A stretch of 64,000 nucleotides of DNA, from the NCBI GenBank assembly GCA_954871525.1, contig OX940868.1:9848056-9912055 (forward strand), written 5' to 3'. The notes under the pieces are model-generated. The model worked only from the letters and a program-made list of their open reading frames with translations. It was not told where the DNA came from and ran no database searches. Made by a program: the position numbers and the translations under genes. Below, in pieces: positions 46,680 through 58,827 of this stretch (positions are counted from its first letter, which is position 1; each line of letters opens with the position of its first letter). Source of the stretch: Parietaria judaica (Eukaryota > Streptophyta > Magnoliopsida > Rosales > Urticaceae).

Positions 46680-47480
46680 CATGGGTCCAACTCCATTTAA
46701 TAGCGGCATTGTTGTGTATTTCGATGATATTTTCTTAATCGCGAGGCAAAATTCACGGGACATCAAGCGAAAGATCTAGACTAAATTCAAAAAATCAAGA
46801 GAAATAGTTTTGATACGTTACCAGACTTTTGGTACTATTGCCAACTATATTATGTTTAGCCGAATACTCTTTGTGAAGTGTGCAGCCGATCGTCTCGTGA
46901 TGCGGATTAAAACTCATCAATTGTCAAATCTTTATATTGTCCACCACGTCACTGCGGGAACGTCTTTAAGACTGGAAAACACCTCGTCAGAATGCTAGAT
47001 CATTCTCGGTGTTTGAACAATGAACCGAGGGAGACAGGAGGAGAACTTCGCATAGGCTAGGGTCGGCTAAAGGAGCTCGCGATTTCTCGTGGGCTAAGGT
47101 TGTGTGTTATATCGATTATGAGCATACTGTGGTATTTATAACCCACAACTATAAATGACCTATTGGACATTGGACCCAATTGATGGGCTAAGCCCATTAG
47201 GTCACTATTAAATTAATTCTAATAATTAATTAGCAATGTCAATAATAATTTACGGGCCCGAGTGGGCCAGAAACCTTTTAATGTAATCGGATCGGACCCG
47301 AAAAGTCCAATGGGGGCATTTCGTACAGGCATATGTATGTATTCTTTAGGAAATCCCACGTGGACAGTTTGAGTAACGAACGTTGGTCGAAATCGTAACG
47401 ATAAAAAGTCAACTGACTTTAACTAACATTGTGTACATATGTCGCTATAAAATGAGGTTGGATCCATGCCGCCCAATTGA
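46680..47480. repeat. Probable LTR remnant
   Basis: Contains GTTACCAGACTTTTGGTACTATTGCC (46819-46844) in the same style as the solo LTR at 51648-53860, a minus-strand TATA box (GGTTATAAATACC near 47140), and the GGGCCCGAGTGGGCC / TAAGCCCATTAGG type words usual in copia LTRs. No clean ends or TSD were found, so extents are rough. Confidence 0.35.
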
Positions 47481-48968
47481 CGTAAAGTTACAAACTGATG
47501 CTGGAATTATCCCTTAATAATTTGAAGGGTTCTTCTGAAACGAAGATGAATTGATTTTTTTTAAATATATGATATTTTCTCCATAAAAATGTATATGTAT
47601 ATATAATTAATATTAATTATCTATGATGGGTTTTAATTTTTTTCGGTACGCCCACATGATATCAACGGTAACTCTATTTTTCCATAATTACGGGTGATTT
47701 GGTTAACAAGGACCTTTTTATCTTTTTACTCCCATATTGGCTGTTAAATGTGAGTAGGGTGTGTAAAATAAAATTAATATTCACTTTCACGATATATTAT
47801 TGTATTTATTTTGACTCAGAAAAGAAAGTAATTCGTCATTTGTTATAATTAAGTCTCTAAATACAATTTTTAGTAGTAAAAATATCTACCGTTACATTTT
47901 TTTTGTATTTAAGTGCTTGGAAAATAATTAAGATTGGATACCATTGTAGGTATTGTGTAAAAAATTAAATACTTTCTAGTGGAAAGTACGTTGCAAGTGT
48001 CCAACGGCAAAAGTCTGGCAGCATGGAACTTATTATGCGTATTTCTTAGAAAACTTAAGCTCAGAAGGCAAAAGTCAAGGCTTATTGCCAAAGTCAAAGA
48101 CCATTATTCGAACATCAAGAAACGAAGCGCAAAAGACGAAGCACGAAGGTATCGGATTCAACTTCTTAGAAGCCGGTCAAGAGCGACCCATCAAGGCGAC
48201 GAAGACCTTAGAAGGTCCCCAAAATCCTAAAAGATGACAACGACGAAGACCTTAGAGGATCCTGACGACCGTAATAAGGAACGACGACCTTAGGAGATTC
48301 TGGCGACCCTAACCGGGGTCGACAACCTTACAACGTCCCCGACGATCATAGAAGATAAAGAAAAATTTAGTAGGTCTCGACGACCTAAAAAGGCTACAAT
48401 GACCCTAGAAGGTCTTGAGGACCCGATGAGGCTACGAGAACCTTAGAAAGTTCTGAATACGCGAGAAGAAGACGACGACCGTGGAAGGTTCCTATGACAT
48501 CCTTTTAACTTAGTCGTCAGACAACATTATCAACAAGACAAGCTCAACCCGACAATGTACAAGACCTCGCCGATCCCGACAAGATAAAGCTCTCAAGAAA
48601 ACATCAAATGACAAAGCTAAACAGACTCGACCAGGAACTAATGACACTCCAACAACGCAAGAGACCTCACCAAAAAAGCTCACACAACCTCTTTAAGGTA
48701 CCATGTTGAAGAACGACGAAGCGAGCCCAATATTCGACGAGGCGCTTAGAAATTGGTCAATCTTCTCCCCCCGTTTCAAAAATGGCATCATTTGTTGGTT
48801 CCCGCCCTCCGAATTGGTTTACCGAAACACGCCGTGCCAACATAAATCTGCCGAACACATTCAAACGACAATATGGCATCAAAGAACACCCCAATTTTGT
48901 TATTTACATACACTCTTAATTATCAAGCACTCTGTGTATATTATATATATATATATATATATATAATA
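47481..48968. other. Spacer with an imperfect repeat block
   Basis: AT-rich to about 47970, then GC-richer, ending in an (AT)n tract at about 48942-48966. Between 48186 and 48500 motifs of the form CGACGACCTTAGAAGGTC recur irregularly (see separate entry). The GC-richer part may be old retroelement DNA. No domain was recognised. Confidence 0.45.
48186..48500. repeat. Irregular repeats of a GACCTTAG-AAGGTC motif
   Basis: About eight variants of ACGACSWCCTTAGAAGGTC occur 30-60 bp apart (for example near 48206, 48249, 48278 and 48480). Each can form a short GACCTT/AAGGTC stem. Spacing is too irregular for a simple minisatellite. Confidence 0.5.
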
Positions 48969-49094
48969 TGATGATGTATCTCAGTGTAGTGTAATGGAGA
49001 AGACAAGTGGAGAAGAGTTTCTCTTAAATGAAAAGTGCCGAATTACATTCAAAGGGAGATAAAATGAAATACAATCATATGGTGTTATATATAG

Positions 49095-50273
49095 ACAAAG
49101 CCGGCCCAAAGGTTTTGGGGCTTTGGGTGAAAATATACCTGAGACTTTTTTTTTATTTTAATATTAATATATTTAATAAAATTAATATTTTAATAAAGTA
49201 AAAACTATATTATTTTGTTAGTAAAATTATTTACTATGGCCAAATTAATGTTAGTTAGATCTTTATAAATGACAATTAATCTTATTAAAATATTTATTTA
49301 TGTATTATTATTAAAGTATTTTGATCAATTATTAGTTTCTCATCGTATATATTTAATTCTAAATCACACAAAAAAAATATACAAATATTTTTAAAATGTT
49401 CTTTGTTCGTCCAAAACAATAACAGTTTTATCATAACTGAGACCAACTTCATCCGAACTCTCCATTTCATACTCCATTTTGCAGTAAACGTCACATCAAT
49501 TACTACATTATATCCATCTGAACTCCATTTTTAACACCAAATAAAATATTCTTTTCTAAATTCACGTTTCTCTTATTTATCTTCATACCCTTATATTAAT
49601 TTAATATTTTTCATCTATATCACTAATTCATTATTTTATAATACAACAATCTCAAATGTCGGCACCTGATCCCGAGTCATATTCTCTTATTTATCTCTAT
49701 ACCCTTATATTTACTTAATATCTTTCAATTATACCACATATTCATTATTTAAAATCTTTTAAGTTTTAACTATACCACATGTATTGTAATTTTATTTTGT
49801 TGTATTGTGTTTTTTAATGTTATTGTAATGTCTTTTTTTTTTTTTCATTTCGATGTCGTTTTAATGTAATTTCGGTTTGGTATTATTATTAATGTCAGTT
49901 TAGTTTTTTTTTTCAAACTCCAAATGTCGGTTTATTAAATGTGGCATGTGAGCTTAATTCAATACGCTTTCTTATTAAAAATAAAAATCAGATATTCTTA
50001 CGTGGGCCTCAAAAAATACTAACAAGTAATGATCAATTTTTATTAATTTAATTCACAAAAGAATCTTAGGGCCCACATTTAATAATATATTCACACAAAA
50101 TTGAGGTCCACTTTTGTACTCTCGGTAATACCGAGTCGGTATGTCATGTACTGCTATGTTAAAAAAAATCAAAAATATTTTAGCTATTATTCCAAGCTTT
50201 TAACACATTGGGGACTTTTTATTTTAGGGGCCTTGGGCAGTGGCCCAAGTTGCCCATACTATTAGGACGGGTC
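49095..50273. mobile_element. Unclassified ~1.2-kb insertion within the 3' LTR
   Basis: The 5' LTR (50950-51193) runs without interruption where the 3' LTR is split between TATATATAGA and TATATGTAAA. The inserted DNA begins near AAAGCCGGCCCAAAGG and ends near CCCATACTATTAGGACGGGTC, with GC-rich ends and an AT-rich middle. Inside, a ~80-bp direct repeat (TTCTCTTATTTATCTYYATA) lies at 49569 and 49681. No transposase was recognised. Confidence 0.55.
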
Positions 50274-50419
50274 TATATGTAAATAATACTCACTTACAAC
50301 AATTACAAAATTTACCCTCAAACTTGACGGCCAAGTTTAGGTATTAGTATAATAAAAAATTAATAAACCAAACTTGCAATGCAAGTTTTCTTTAAGCACA
50401 AGTCATGTTTAGACTCATA

Positions 50420-50912
50420 TTATTTCCCGTAAACTTGACTTGGCTCGAGGTTCTTCACGCTGAGCAGTTCTCGTACCTCCACTCTTCCTAAGGTCTTGGT
50501 GAGAATGTCACCTCGTTGCTCTCTAGTGCTAACAAACTCCACGAGTATCTCCCTCTTCTTCACGCACTCGGGAATAAAGTGGAAGTGGGTGTCGATATGC
50601 TTGTTGTCCACGTATATAGTCATTGGATTCTGCTCGTAAGCTCGTTAGCCACAACGCTTGACACGACGCTGCAGTCGCTGCTATGAACTCGGCCTCACAA
50701 GACGATAGGGCCATAATTTTCTACTTTCGTGACGGGCAAGTGATCAAATTCCCATTGAGGTAAAACACCATTCCTCCGGTACTCTTTCTAGCATCAATAT
50801 CACCGACTAGGTCACTCTCAGTAAAACCAACCAGTTCTTCATCTCCATATCTTCTTCTGTATCGGATCTTGTAACTCGTCGTTCCCTTCTCATAACGAAT
50901 AATGTGCTTCAC
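50420..50912 (-). pseudogene. Copia RNase H remnant
   Basis: Pieces in several frames read KHIIRYEKGTTSYKIRYRRR, DEELVGFTESDLVGD, ARKSTGGMVFYLNGNLIT, ALSSCEAEFIAATAASCQAL, HIDTHFHFIPECVKKREI and STREQRGDILTKTLGRVEV. These are the canonical copia RNase H order up to the pol C-terminus (LEPSQVYGK). At least two frameshifts and a deletion of the catalytic-end stretch interrupt it. The closest relative in this window is the element at the right edge (62.4-64 kb). Confidence 0.85.
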
Positions 50913-51193
50913 CGCCTACTTCTGTAAACAAGTAGGCTTAAATGTAATATGATGATTTATCTCAGCTTAGTGTAATAGAGAAGACAAATGTAGAAGAGTT
51001 TCTAAAAGTGTCGAATTACATTTAAAATGAAATATAGTCATATGGTTTTATATATAGATAACACTCACCTACAAAAATTACCAAATTTACCCTCAAACTT
51101 GACGCCCAAGTTTAGATTATAGTATAATAAAAAAATTAATAAACCAAACTTGCAATGCAAGTTTTCTTGAAGCACAAGTCATTTTTAGACTCA

Positions 51194-51647
51194 TATCATT
51201 TAGTATACATTAAAGAAGTATCTTCATTTATTGTCATTAATAATGCCACCATAAAGGAGATAAAATCTAATTTTTTTCACCTATATATAGGAGATGTATA
51301 TTGTTACCATTACACGAGGATTTTTGAGCTGTCATTCGAATATGAAAGAGCCGGTAAGCTTCCAAAAGGCCTAGTATATACTCTCTTCATAAACACAATT
51401 TCTTTCCTTCACCAAAACATTTTGGAGACTTTTTATCCCCAGAAACGGTAGAAAAAACCTTCACAACGTTCTTTCTCACCACCTCCGCATTTCTCTCTCT
51501 CTCTGAGGAGGAAACTTGAACCTTTTCACCTCAAGAATTCTAATGTTGAGTGTCGAAAAATGTTAAAAGCAAAAACACCCCCACACATTTAGTCGTGCTT
51601 TTTCCATGTATAAATGTCGCCATGCCGCTGGTCCACCACCGAGACGC
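51194..51647 (+). other. Left part of an unidentified unit split by a solo LTR
   Basis: AT-rich, then CT-rich (TTTCTCTCTCTCTCTG near 51490-51510), leading into CATGCCGCTGGTCCACCACC at 51630. Removing the solo LTR and one TSD copy joins this to 53866 without gap. After joining, a short frame from ATG at 51631 runs ~40 codons before TAG. It may be debris of a gene or retroelement; no family was recognised. Confidence 0.3.
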
Positions 51648-52156
51648 TGAAGGCCATACCTGCGATTCTAGACCCAAATCGGTCACCGCTGGCAAATAAG
51701 AAATTATAATCCGTAATTATGTCACACAGTTTTACCTTTAAAGAATTTATTGGGTTAGAGTCCATATACCAAAACCCCTATCAAACCGTCTATATAAAAA
51801 TTAACTTACAATTAATTTTCCCGATCGTGCTGAATTAACTAATTTAATTTATTAACATGTTTATCTATTTTATTATGAGCCTTGAGTATTAATAAAAAAT
51901 ATATTTAATCAATAATCATCAAGAACGTGTACCTTTTTCTCTGAAGTTTCTGACGCCATTCTTGTTTATCAAGAAATATTTAGACTCCGTTCTTCAAGCT
52001 TCCTGCAATTTCTGTGAAGAAGATGCTTCCATAAGTCTTCCGATGTATGCTATGGGACTACGTCGCAGGGATGCGTTCTTACTTGATAATACTCGAAACC
52101 CTAAAGTCAATAAACCCTGGGTCCCAGGGGAAATTTGCCTAAACTGAGAGAGGGAG

Positions 52157-52220
<64 letters not shown>

Positions 52221-53860
52221 ATATTTCTGTGAATATGAAGTGTGTGCGCGTGTGTTTCAGGGTTACCATATTTATAGCGAATGGCCCAACCGCTGTGGAG
52301 AGAATCTATCAACCAATTATGAGAGATTTACTCCAACCACTTCGAGATATTCAATCAAATATTTAATTTAAAAAAATAAATCAAATAAATAATAAATCCA
52401 ATTTAAATCTTTTTTCTGAAAATACCCTAAAAGATTTAATAAATAATTTTTTTATGTTTTTCAAGATTTATTATTATTACAATCGAATATACATAAATAC
52501 AAATTTATTTTTAAGTATCTTCTCTCTTTAAATATTTCAAGTATAAATACCTAATTTAATTTCTCTAATTTCTATTTAAATAAAAGTGTCATTTTTAGTC
52601 TTGGACCAAAAAGTGTTATTATCATAAACCTCAATCTGTGTGTCAGATTGACACGATTCAAAAAAATAAATGTACTAGAATTTAATTTCCCACAACCCTA
52701 TGGATTTCTTAGTATAAAATTCAATCATATTTTTACAGTTTCATCGGCTTACCAGACTTTTGTACTTTTGCCACTATTTAGGGTAATCAGTGATTCGTGA
52801 TAACAATCACGAATCGGTTCTGATTGGAATATCCATTATGTTAAAATTACACATTTGAACATACTTGCGGTGTCATCCTTGCGGAGTTACAAGTGGGACT
52901 AATGGACGTACATACTTGAGCTATGGTAAAAGTGTAGACTTTTACCAACCTCGATTACATTCCAGTATAGCTCTCGGCTGAACTCTCAAGTGTGTATGAT
53001 ATTTATCTTCCTGAACAAAGGTGTCCATCGATACAATCAGATATCTAGTAAACTAGGTTTTTGCGTTTTTATGGTACTCATCAAAAAGGTGATTCTTACC
53101 TTTCTGCTTTTTTGACGACACTATCTCAATATATGATTCTTACAAACTACTCACTCATAGGACGATGAATCCAATGAGATGATCATGAGTACTTGTTCTT
53201 TTCCCACAAATCGTAATAATAATATCATAAAGATATTATCCATATATATCATTGTGCAACTTATCTCGGCCAACCGTCTAATCCAAAAATAAAAATGTTA
53301 GGAGCACTAAGCTTTACTCTATAACGATTAAATCAAAGATTATATAAGTTGAACCGTACAAGCCCACAACGCTCAGGATATCAACCTATTCCTATCTGAT
53401 CATCTAAGCGATCCTATCGTACTATCATCAGTGACAGACTTAATTGATGATTTCAGATATAAGTCTAGTCGTCCAGTATGAAGTCACTTCACACCTGATA
53501 AACTTAACAGTGCACGAACCACGCTATAATCCGGTAATAGACCATCACTTAAAAGTGATTAAGTTCATCAATGGTTGTTAACGCCTTAAAAATTTCCATT
53601 TCAAATCTAGACCATGGACCTTATAAGTTATTTACTCATGGTAGTCAAACCTCCTCACAATAGACTACTTAAGATGACTAACATGATAGCACAGTTAAAG
53701 AATTATGGATCAAATATTGAATTAATATTCTCTCTATATAATCTGAAGATAACTATATAATAACTTTAATAAGTGTTATTCATTCCTAGGAAAATGACCA
53801 TAGTCTTATACAAGCGAGATTACCATCTGAATAGAGGGCATATGTAAAATATATCCAACA
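51648..53860. mobile_element. Solo LTR of a copia-type family (2213 bp)
   Basis: TG...CA ends (TGAAGGCCATACC ... ATATCCAACA) and exact 5-bp TSD GACGC at 51643-51647 and 53861-53865. Its right half shares layout and words with the long copia LTR (GTGTCCATCGATACAATC, CCAGTATGAAG, CCTCACA), so it is a related but distinct family. A (GA)n microsatellite is embedded at 52160-52217. No gene. Confidence 0.78.
52160..52217. repeat. (GA)n microsatellite
   Basis: Nearly uninterrupted GA dinucleotide run of ~58 bp inside the solo LTR. It produces a spurious poly-Ser/Leu reading frame on the minus strand. Confidence 0.95.
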
Positions 53861-53865
53861 GACGC

Positions 53866-54447
53866 CGCCAAGTCTGAATCGCCACCATCACTGACTTGGA
53901 ATCACTACCTTACGCCTCGATGCCATGCTCACTCGTCTCGATCTTGTTCTCGCCCATAGCCCGCTCCATGATGATATAATTTCCAAGAAATGATATCGAC
54001 AACCGCCTCGCTGTCTCCATCAAGGATTTCCCTGCCATGATCGTCAACCTTAAGATAAAGATAGTCGTGAGCTTAGATACAAGGTGATCCCTTTCTCAAA
54101 ATCCCGATGACGATGAAGACTTCGTCAATATCGCAATGACCACCTTCAAAAGACAAGAAGAAAAATTGTTTGAGAGTTAGTCAACTACATTTACTCACCT
54201 TTAACTGACCATGTTGCCACAGGGTCTGTGCGTCAGTTCAAACTGTGGAATAGGTCCACCGTCAACCAAAATATAATAATAAACATAACCTTATAAATAA
54301 ACTAGGTACCATTTTTTGGGGCTAAAAGCGTTCTAATCGAAGATTTTATATACAAAAGGGGGGAGCGGGAACCAATATTACCCATAATTGTTGTGTATTT
54401 GATGATAACATGTGGTAAACAATAATTCATTGCTGGCGTGGCCATAA
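53866..54447 (+). other. Right part of the unit split by the solo LTR
   Basis: Moderately GC-rich up to ~54200, with open stretches but no recognised domain (for example a frame containing KDFPAMIVNLKIKIVVSLDT). It ends at the decayed LTR element starting at 54453. Confidence 0.3.
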
Positions 54448-54452
54448 GTACT

Positions 54453-54847
54453 TGATATAGCAATGGAAATATAAATATAGATAATTAAAGTTACCCGTAT
54501 AATCGAACCCGATCGTTGATTCGACGAATGAATATTTGATCGAAGAACCTCTTTCGCCTATGATTTGCGCACGAATGCTAGACTCCTGGCATCAAAAGTC
54601 TCTCAACTGTTGTTACATTCAAAACTAAAGAATTATAAAGAAAGATTAATAACATAAAGAGTGTTTTGTTTCCCCAAAATAAAAATGAGATTCAAGACAT
54701 AAGTGAAAATAAATTATAAACAAATAATACCAATGACAGAAAGTAAATAAATGAGTAAGTGGAAGCAAATAAATTAAAGATTGTACCTTGATAAATGATG
54801 GGATCTTCTCTTCAAATTCCACATCTTTTAATCCATGATTGACGGCA
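54453..54847 (-). repeat. 3' LTR of the decayed element (~395 bp)
   Basis: Shares with 58828-59334 long collinear words such as GACAGAAAGTAAATA, AATGATGGGATCTTC, TTGCGCACGAATG / TTGCACACGAATG and ACCAATGA / ACTAATGA. About 110 bp shorter, partly because a block around the CTTGGGCATCAAACTCG segment is missing. Confidence 0.65.
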
Positions 54848-54959
54848 TCATTCTCCCGGTGTGAGAAACTTCGTCCTCAAATTTATTTTAGGGGTTGAGG
54901 CATAATTGAAGTCGACTGACGTATCGAGGTCGATATTTTCCATTATCACATTAGGCGGC

Positions 54960-55482
54960 CATCGGGTGGCTCTTCTGCTAACTTATTTTTTTGACTTGTT
55001 GTGTGTTCTTTCGAGAGATTGCTTGGATAGCTTATTGGGCAGCTCATCTAGGAGTAAGAAAAATTCATGTACGTGTTCTTTAATCTCCTCCTTAGATTGA
55101 GCCATGAGAATCATCTTAGGTCGGGGCTTTCTTGACCCGCTAGGTATGCTAGGTTCGATAGCCGTGGTTGGAGCCTAAATAATGTAGAATTCTTTGTTGG
55201 GGCCAAGACCACTTGAAAACTACAAGAGACATACTTGTGTCATCCTTAATTTTCTGCTCGTCATATTCAAGCTCGTCGTAAAGGGATACACAATACACGA
55301 TCTCTCCGTACTGCTTGTCATCGTAACTGACATGTTTCATACACGGCCTCGCCGTAATTTGCCTATTCGTAATCGAATTTGTCATACTTGGAATCACCAT
55401 ATTCCGCCTCGTTGTAAACATATTCGTCATACACGAACTCGCCATATTCCACCTCGTCGTAAACGAGCTCACCCCTTACAAA
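54960..55482 (-). pseudogene. Tyr/acidic repeat ORF, gag-protease linker remnant
   Basis: The minus strand from 55482 reads VRGELVYDEVEYGEFVYDE and continues as about nine degenerate 5-6-residue units (YVYNE, AEYGD, SKYDK, FDYE). Then come a stop and a frameshift, more units, and SMSLVVFKWSWP. Lower down, KEEIKEHVHEFFLLLDELPN occurs. Order and style resemble the chromovirus segment between gag and RT (acidic Tyr stretch, SLVVRR, then a LLxEFxDxxPxELP segment). Weak resemblance; protease is missing. Confidence 0.45.
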
Positions 55483-55657
55483 ATCTTTGGACATAAGCTC
55501 CACAAAACGACTTCAAATTGTGGCAAATTATGACTTAGAAAGTCACTCCCACATTTTTCAAACACTTGGCAGACGATGAGATTTTTTTGGGCAGTTTGTG
55601 AGTTCTGGGGCATAATTAGGGTTGTGATGGATGCGTTGGCAACTTCATAGGCGCTTC

Positions 55658-58402
55658 TGTTGGACATATGTGTCCTTAAACAAGATATTTTATCCATTTG
55701 TAAAACATTATGACAAGTCGTTGAATAAAGATGATGCTTATTATGATAATCTTATTATAGTTTCTGGTAGAGTAAAATAGAATGTTTGATTCCTTAGTTC
55801 ATTAAGGATGCAATTATGTTATTATTATCACAACAGAGTCAATGTGAGGAAGAATTAATAATCGTAATAAATGAACTTAAAATGTCCGTGACCTGATCAG
55901 CTGGGTGGGAGCCCATTAATCGTATAAGGTCATTAATGTGACTAAGTAATAATCCTATTCTGGATTTTGTGTGTGTCACACTCACTAGAAGTGCATTAAG
56001 TATGAAGTGTCTTCATACTGGACTGGACCTGACTTAAACTCCGGAAATTATCACATAAGACCGTCACTGATAACTTGGAGTTGAGTCACTAGTAGATGAT
56101 CAAATGGATATTCGATCTAAGTCCTGAGTGATCTTGAGTCCAAGCTGCTGGCTTGATTGTTCTTTGATTTAACCGTTAAAGAATACGAAATATTACCACT
56201 GTTCCCAACACTATTATTTTGGGAACATGATAGTCAGCAGTAAGGGTAGCTTGGTCATAGACATGGGCATCACACAGCTCTCTTCAGAGTGATGATGATT
56301 CTCTTGATTGTCGGCGGTGAGAAGTGAGAGGTACCCGTGCGCAACTTATGAATCGAAAACCATAATTGGGTTACTCATAATATTACTGACTGAGTCAAGG
56401 ATGAAAATGCAATGAGGGGCATAACGGTAGAAACCGCCTGCTCGTGTGTGGATCATCAAGTGAAAGATCAATAACCCGAATTTGATTGTATCAATGGACA
56501 CCCTGCTGTTATAAAGGGAATAATATATACCGTATCACTAAAGAGTGCAGCCTCGGGTCTATAGTGGAATCAGTTCGAGGTTTGACGAACAACTAGCAGT
56601 TCGTTGGAGCTTAAGTGATACGGGTCCATGGTCCCCAGGATAGCTCCATAACGCATGATACGTACGTGATTAAAATACATTATGGATAATGTTTAATCAT
56701 TTGGCTTAACTTATAAAACTGAAAGGTTTGTGGCAGAAGTCAGATAGTTTTATCGTTAGCGTGGCAAAAGTACCATATTTTGGTACACAAAATTAACTGA
56801 TAAAAGAAAGTTAGAATTTAGATATTCTATCAGAACCATGTTGTTGGAAATTAAATACTAAGCAACTTTGCTTTTTGAACCAAGTCATTTCGACTTACGG
56901 TTAGTGATATATGGATTTTCTAAGTTTATGATCGGTTCGATAAACTTTGAAATTAAATCACGTGTCACGAATTTAAATGATGGTGTGGCACCATTAAATT
57001 TTAATGTGTGATATTGAGATCAGGAATTATTAATATAATTCAATTATTTGGATTTAATTATTAATATCTTATTAATAATTAATTAATAATTAATAGATTT
57101 ATATTAATAAATTTATATATATTCATATGTGTAAATTCGAATTAGGGTTTGATAAATGAAACCCTAGCTAAATTCGAATGGCATGATTTGGTATTTCCAT
57201 ATTTGCGGCATAAGTACAAAATGTTTTGGTATTTTAGCAAATCCCTAAAATCAATATTATCCATTGGATCGGTTATGATTTAATATCAACCATTGGATTA
57301 GGATATTGATAAATTCGAAATTAATGACTTGGTGACCAAGTTTCATTTTTGGAATTTGGTTAATTAATTGTATCCGTTAGATCGGTCTAAGATTTAATCT
57401 TTACCGTCGGATTGAAAATTAATTAATTATATATATCTATATATATATTCGAATTATAGTTTAAGGATAAATTCAAAATTGTTTTTAATAAATCTTTTTA
57501 TTTGATTTTTATCCTAAACTAATTTGATCCATTAGATCGGTTTAAAGTTTTATCTCAACCGTTGGATCTAGATAATGATAATTCGAATTATATTATATAT
57601 ATATATATATATATATGATAATTCGAATTTTATACTGATAAGAAGATAAGATTGGATTTTTGATTTATCCAAATCTTTCTTATTTAATTAAATCCCTAAT
57701 TAATTATATCCATTGGATTTAGATGAGATTAAATCTGGACCATTGGATTAAGATAATTAATTATATTTAATTAATAGAATTCGAAATTAGGGAGGAAAAT
57801 TCTCCAATTCGGTTACGGTTTTGAGCCTATAAATAGGAGGCTCATTCTACACATTTTTCACACCTTTCCTTAGAGAAAAAATTCGAACTCTCCCTCTTCC
57901 TCAGGGTCTGCGAATTTTCTCTCTGATCTATTTCTTCTGGTTCGGCTTAGGAGACTATTTCTCCGGAAGCTTAAAAAGAACCATCAGTTAAGATTTTGCG
58001 ACGGAGTCCTGCCGGCGAAGCCCACGCTTCGGTACGAGGATTCCAGGAGAATATCCCGGAAGATCACGGGAGTTTCCCTCAGCACCGGCGGAGCCCTGTC
58101 TGATTCAGAACGCGCAGCCGGAAGTCGTCGTAAGAGGTACGGCCTTATGCATTGGGTTAATAAATGCAAACATTTACTGCTTTCTATTTATTTCCTATTA
58201 TGACTAGTTTATTAATAATGATTTATGAATATTAAATTACATAATATTTATCAGATCTTGGGATATGGTCATTATCCGATATTCGGACCGTTGTACGGAT
58301 AACAAGTTTTTCCGCTTTAAAATAATTTTTTAAATTTTACCGGACGGTTCGGAGGTATAACTCGTGATAGTTTATACAGAATATGAGATGTGATTCCCAA
58401 CA
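55658..58402 (+). mobile_element. Solo LTR of the long-LTR copia family, plus orientation (2745 bp)
   Basis: Opens TGTTGGACATATGTG and closes GTGATTCCCAACA, flanked by exact TSD GCTTC (55653-55657, 58403-58407). It is the reverse complement of the LTRs at 6922, 26456 and 30137. TATA box TATAAATA at 57838-57845. An (AT)n tract lies near 57593-57617. No internal sequence adjoins it, so it arose by LTR-LTR recombination. Confidence 0.92.
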
Positions 58403-58407
58403 GCTTC

Positions 58408-58827
58408 TAGGTGGTGTGTGGAAAGTTTGGGATTGTGGGGAATTTTATGTCGCATAATGGCGAGGCATCGAGGTGCAAGGGCGCTGATGCACTCGTGTCG
58501 GGGTCTCATGGGCGCGCGAATGGGCACTGTTGGGGTTGTCTGGTACGCTGCGATATTTTTTCGAACAATTGGCGTGGGTAGAGATGAAACCTGGGTTTTG
58601 ACAAATTTGAGACACTTTTAACCCAATTTTCGTAGAATCTCCCACTTTTTTCTCCGAGAATATCGTTACTCCTTCTTCAACCAATCATCGATCATGGTGA
58701 AGAGTTAGGCCAACTTCTATATCATTGTATCCATTCTTTCACGCGATTCTTTGTCCAAGCATTGTCGCCATCAGGAATCTCGTCGTGACGGTATGCTTCA
58801 TGATCGTTTGGTTCTAATACCAACTGA
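58408..58827 (-). other. Leader of the decayed gypsy-like element
   Basis: Between the solo LTR and the PBS. No intact ORF. A PBS-like site lies at 58806-58826 on the minus strand. Confidence 0.45.

Larger units (their letters stand above)
48969..51193 (-). mobile_element. Internally deleted copia element with ~245-bp LTRs
   Basis: The 5' LTR is 50950-51193 and the 3' LTR is 48969-50417 (enlarged by a nested insertion). Both open TGATGATKTATCTCAG and close TTTAGACTCA on the plus strand. Flanks TAATA / TATCA are near-matching and may be the TSD. Between the LTRs only ~530 bp remain, holding the RNase H end of pol. Gag, protease, integrase and most of RT are deleted, so the element is dead. 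Confidence 0.8.

Noticed and set aside
51994..52269. 91-codon minus-strand ORF with a long Ser/Leu repeat
   Set aside because: The repeat is the translation of the (GA)n microsatellite inside a solo LTR.
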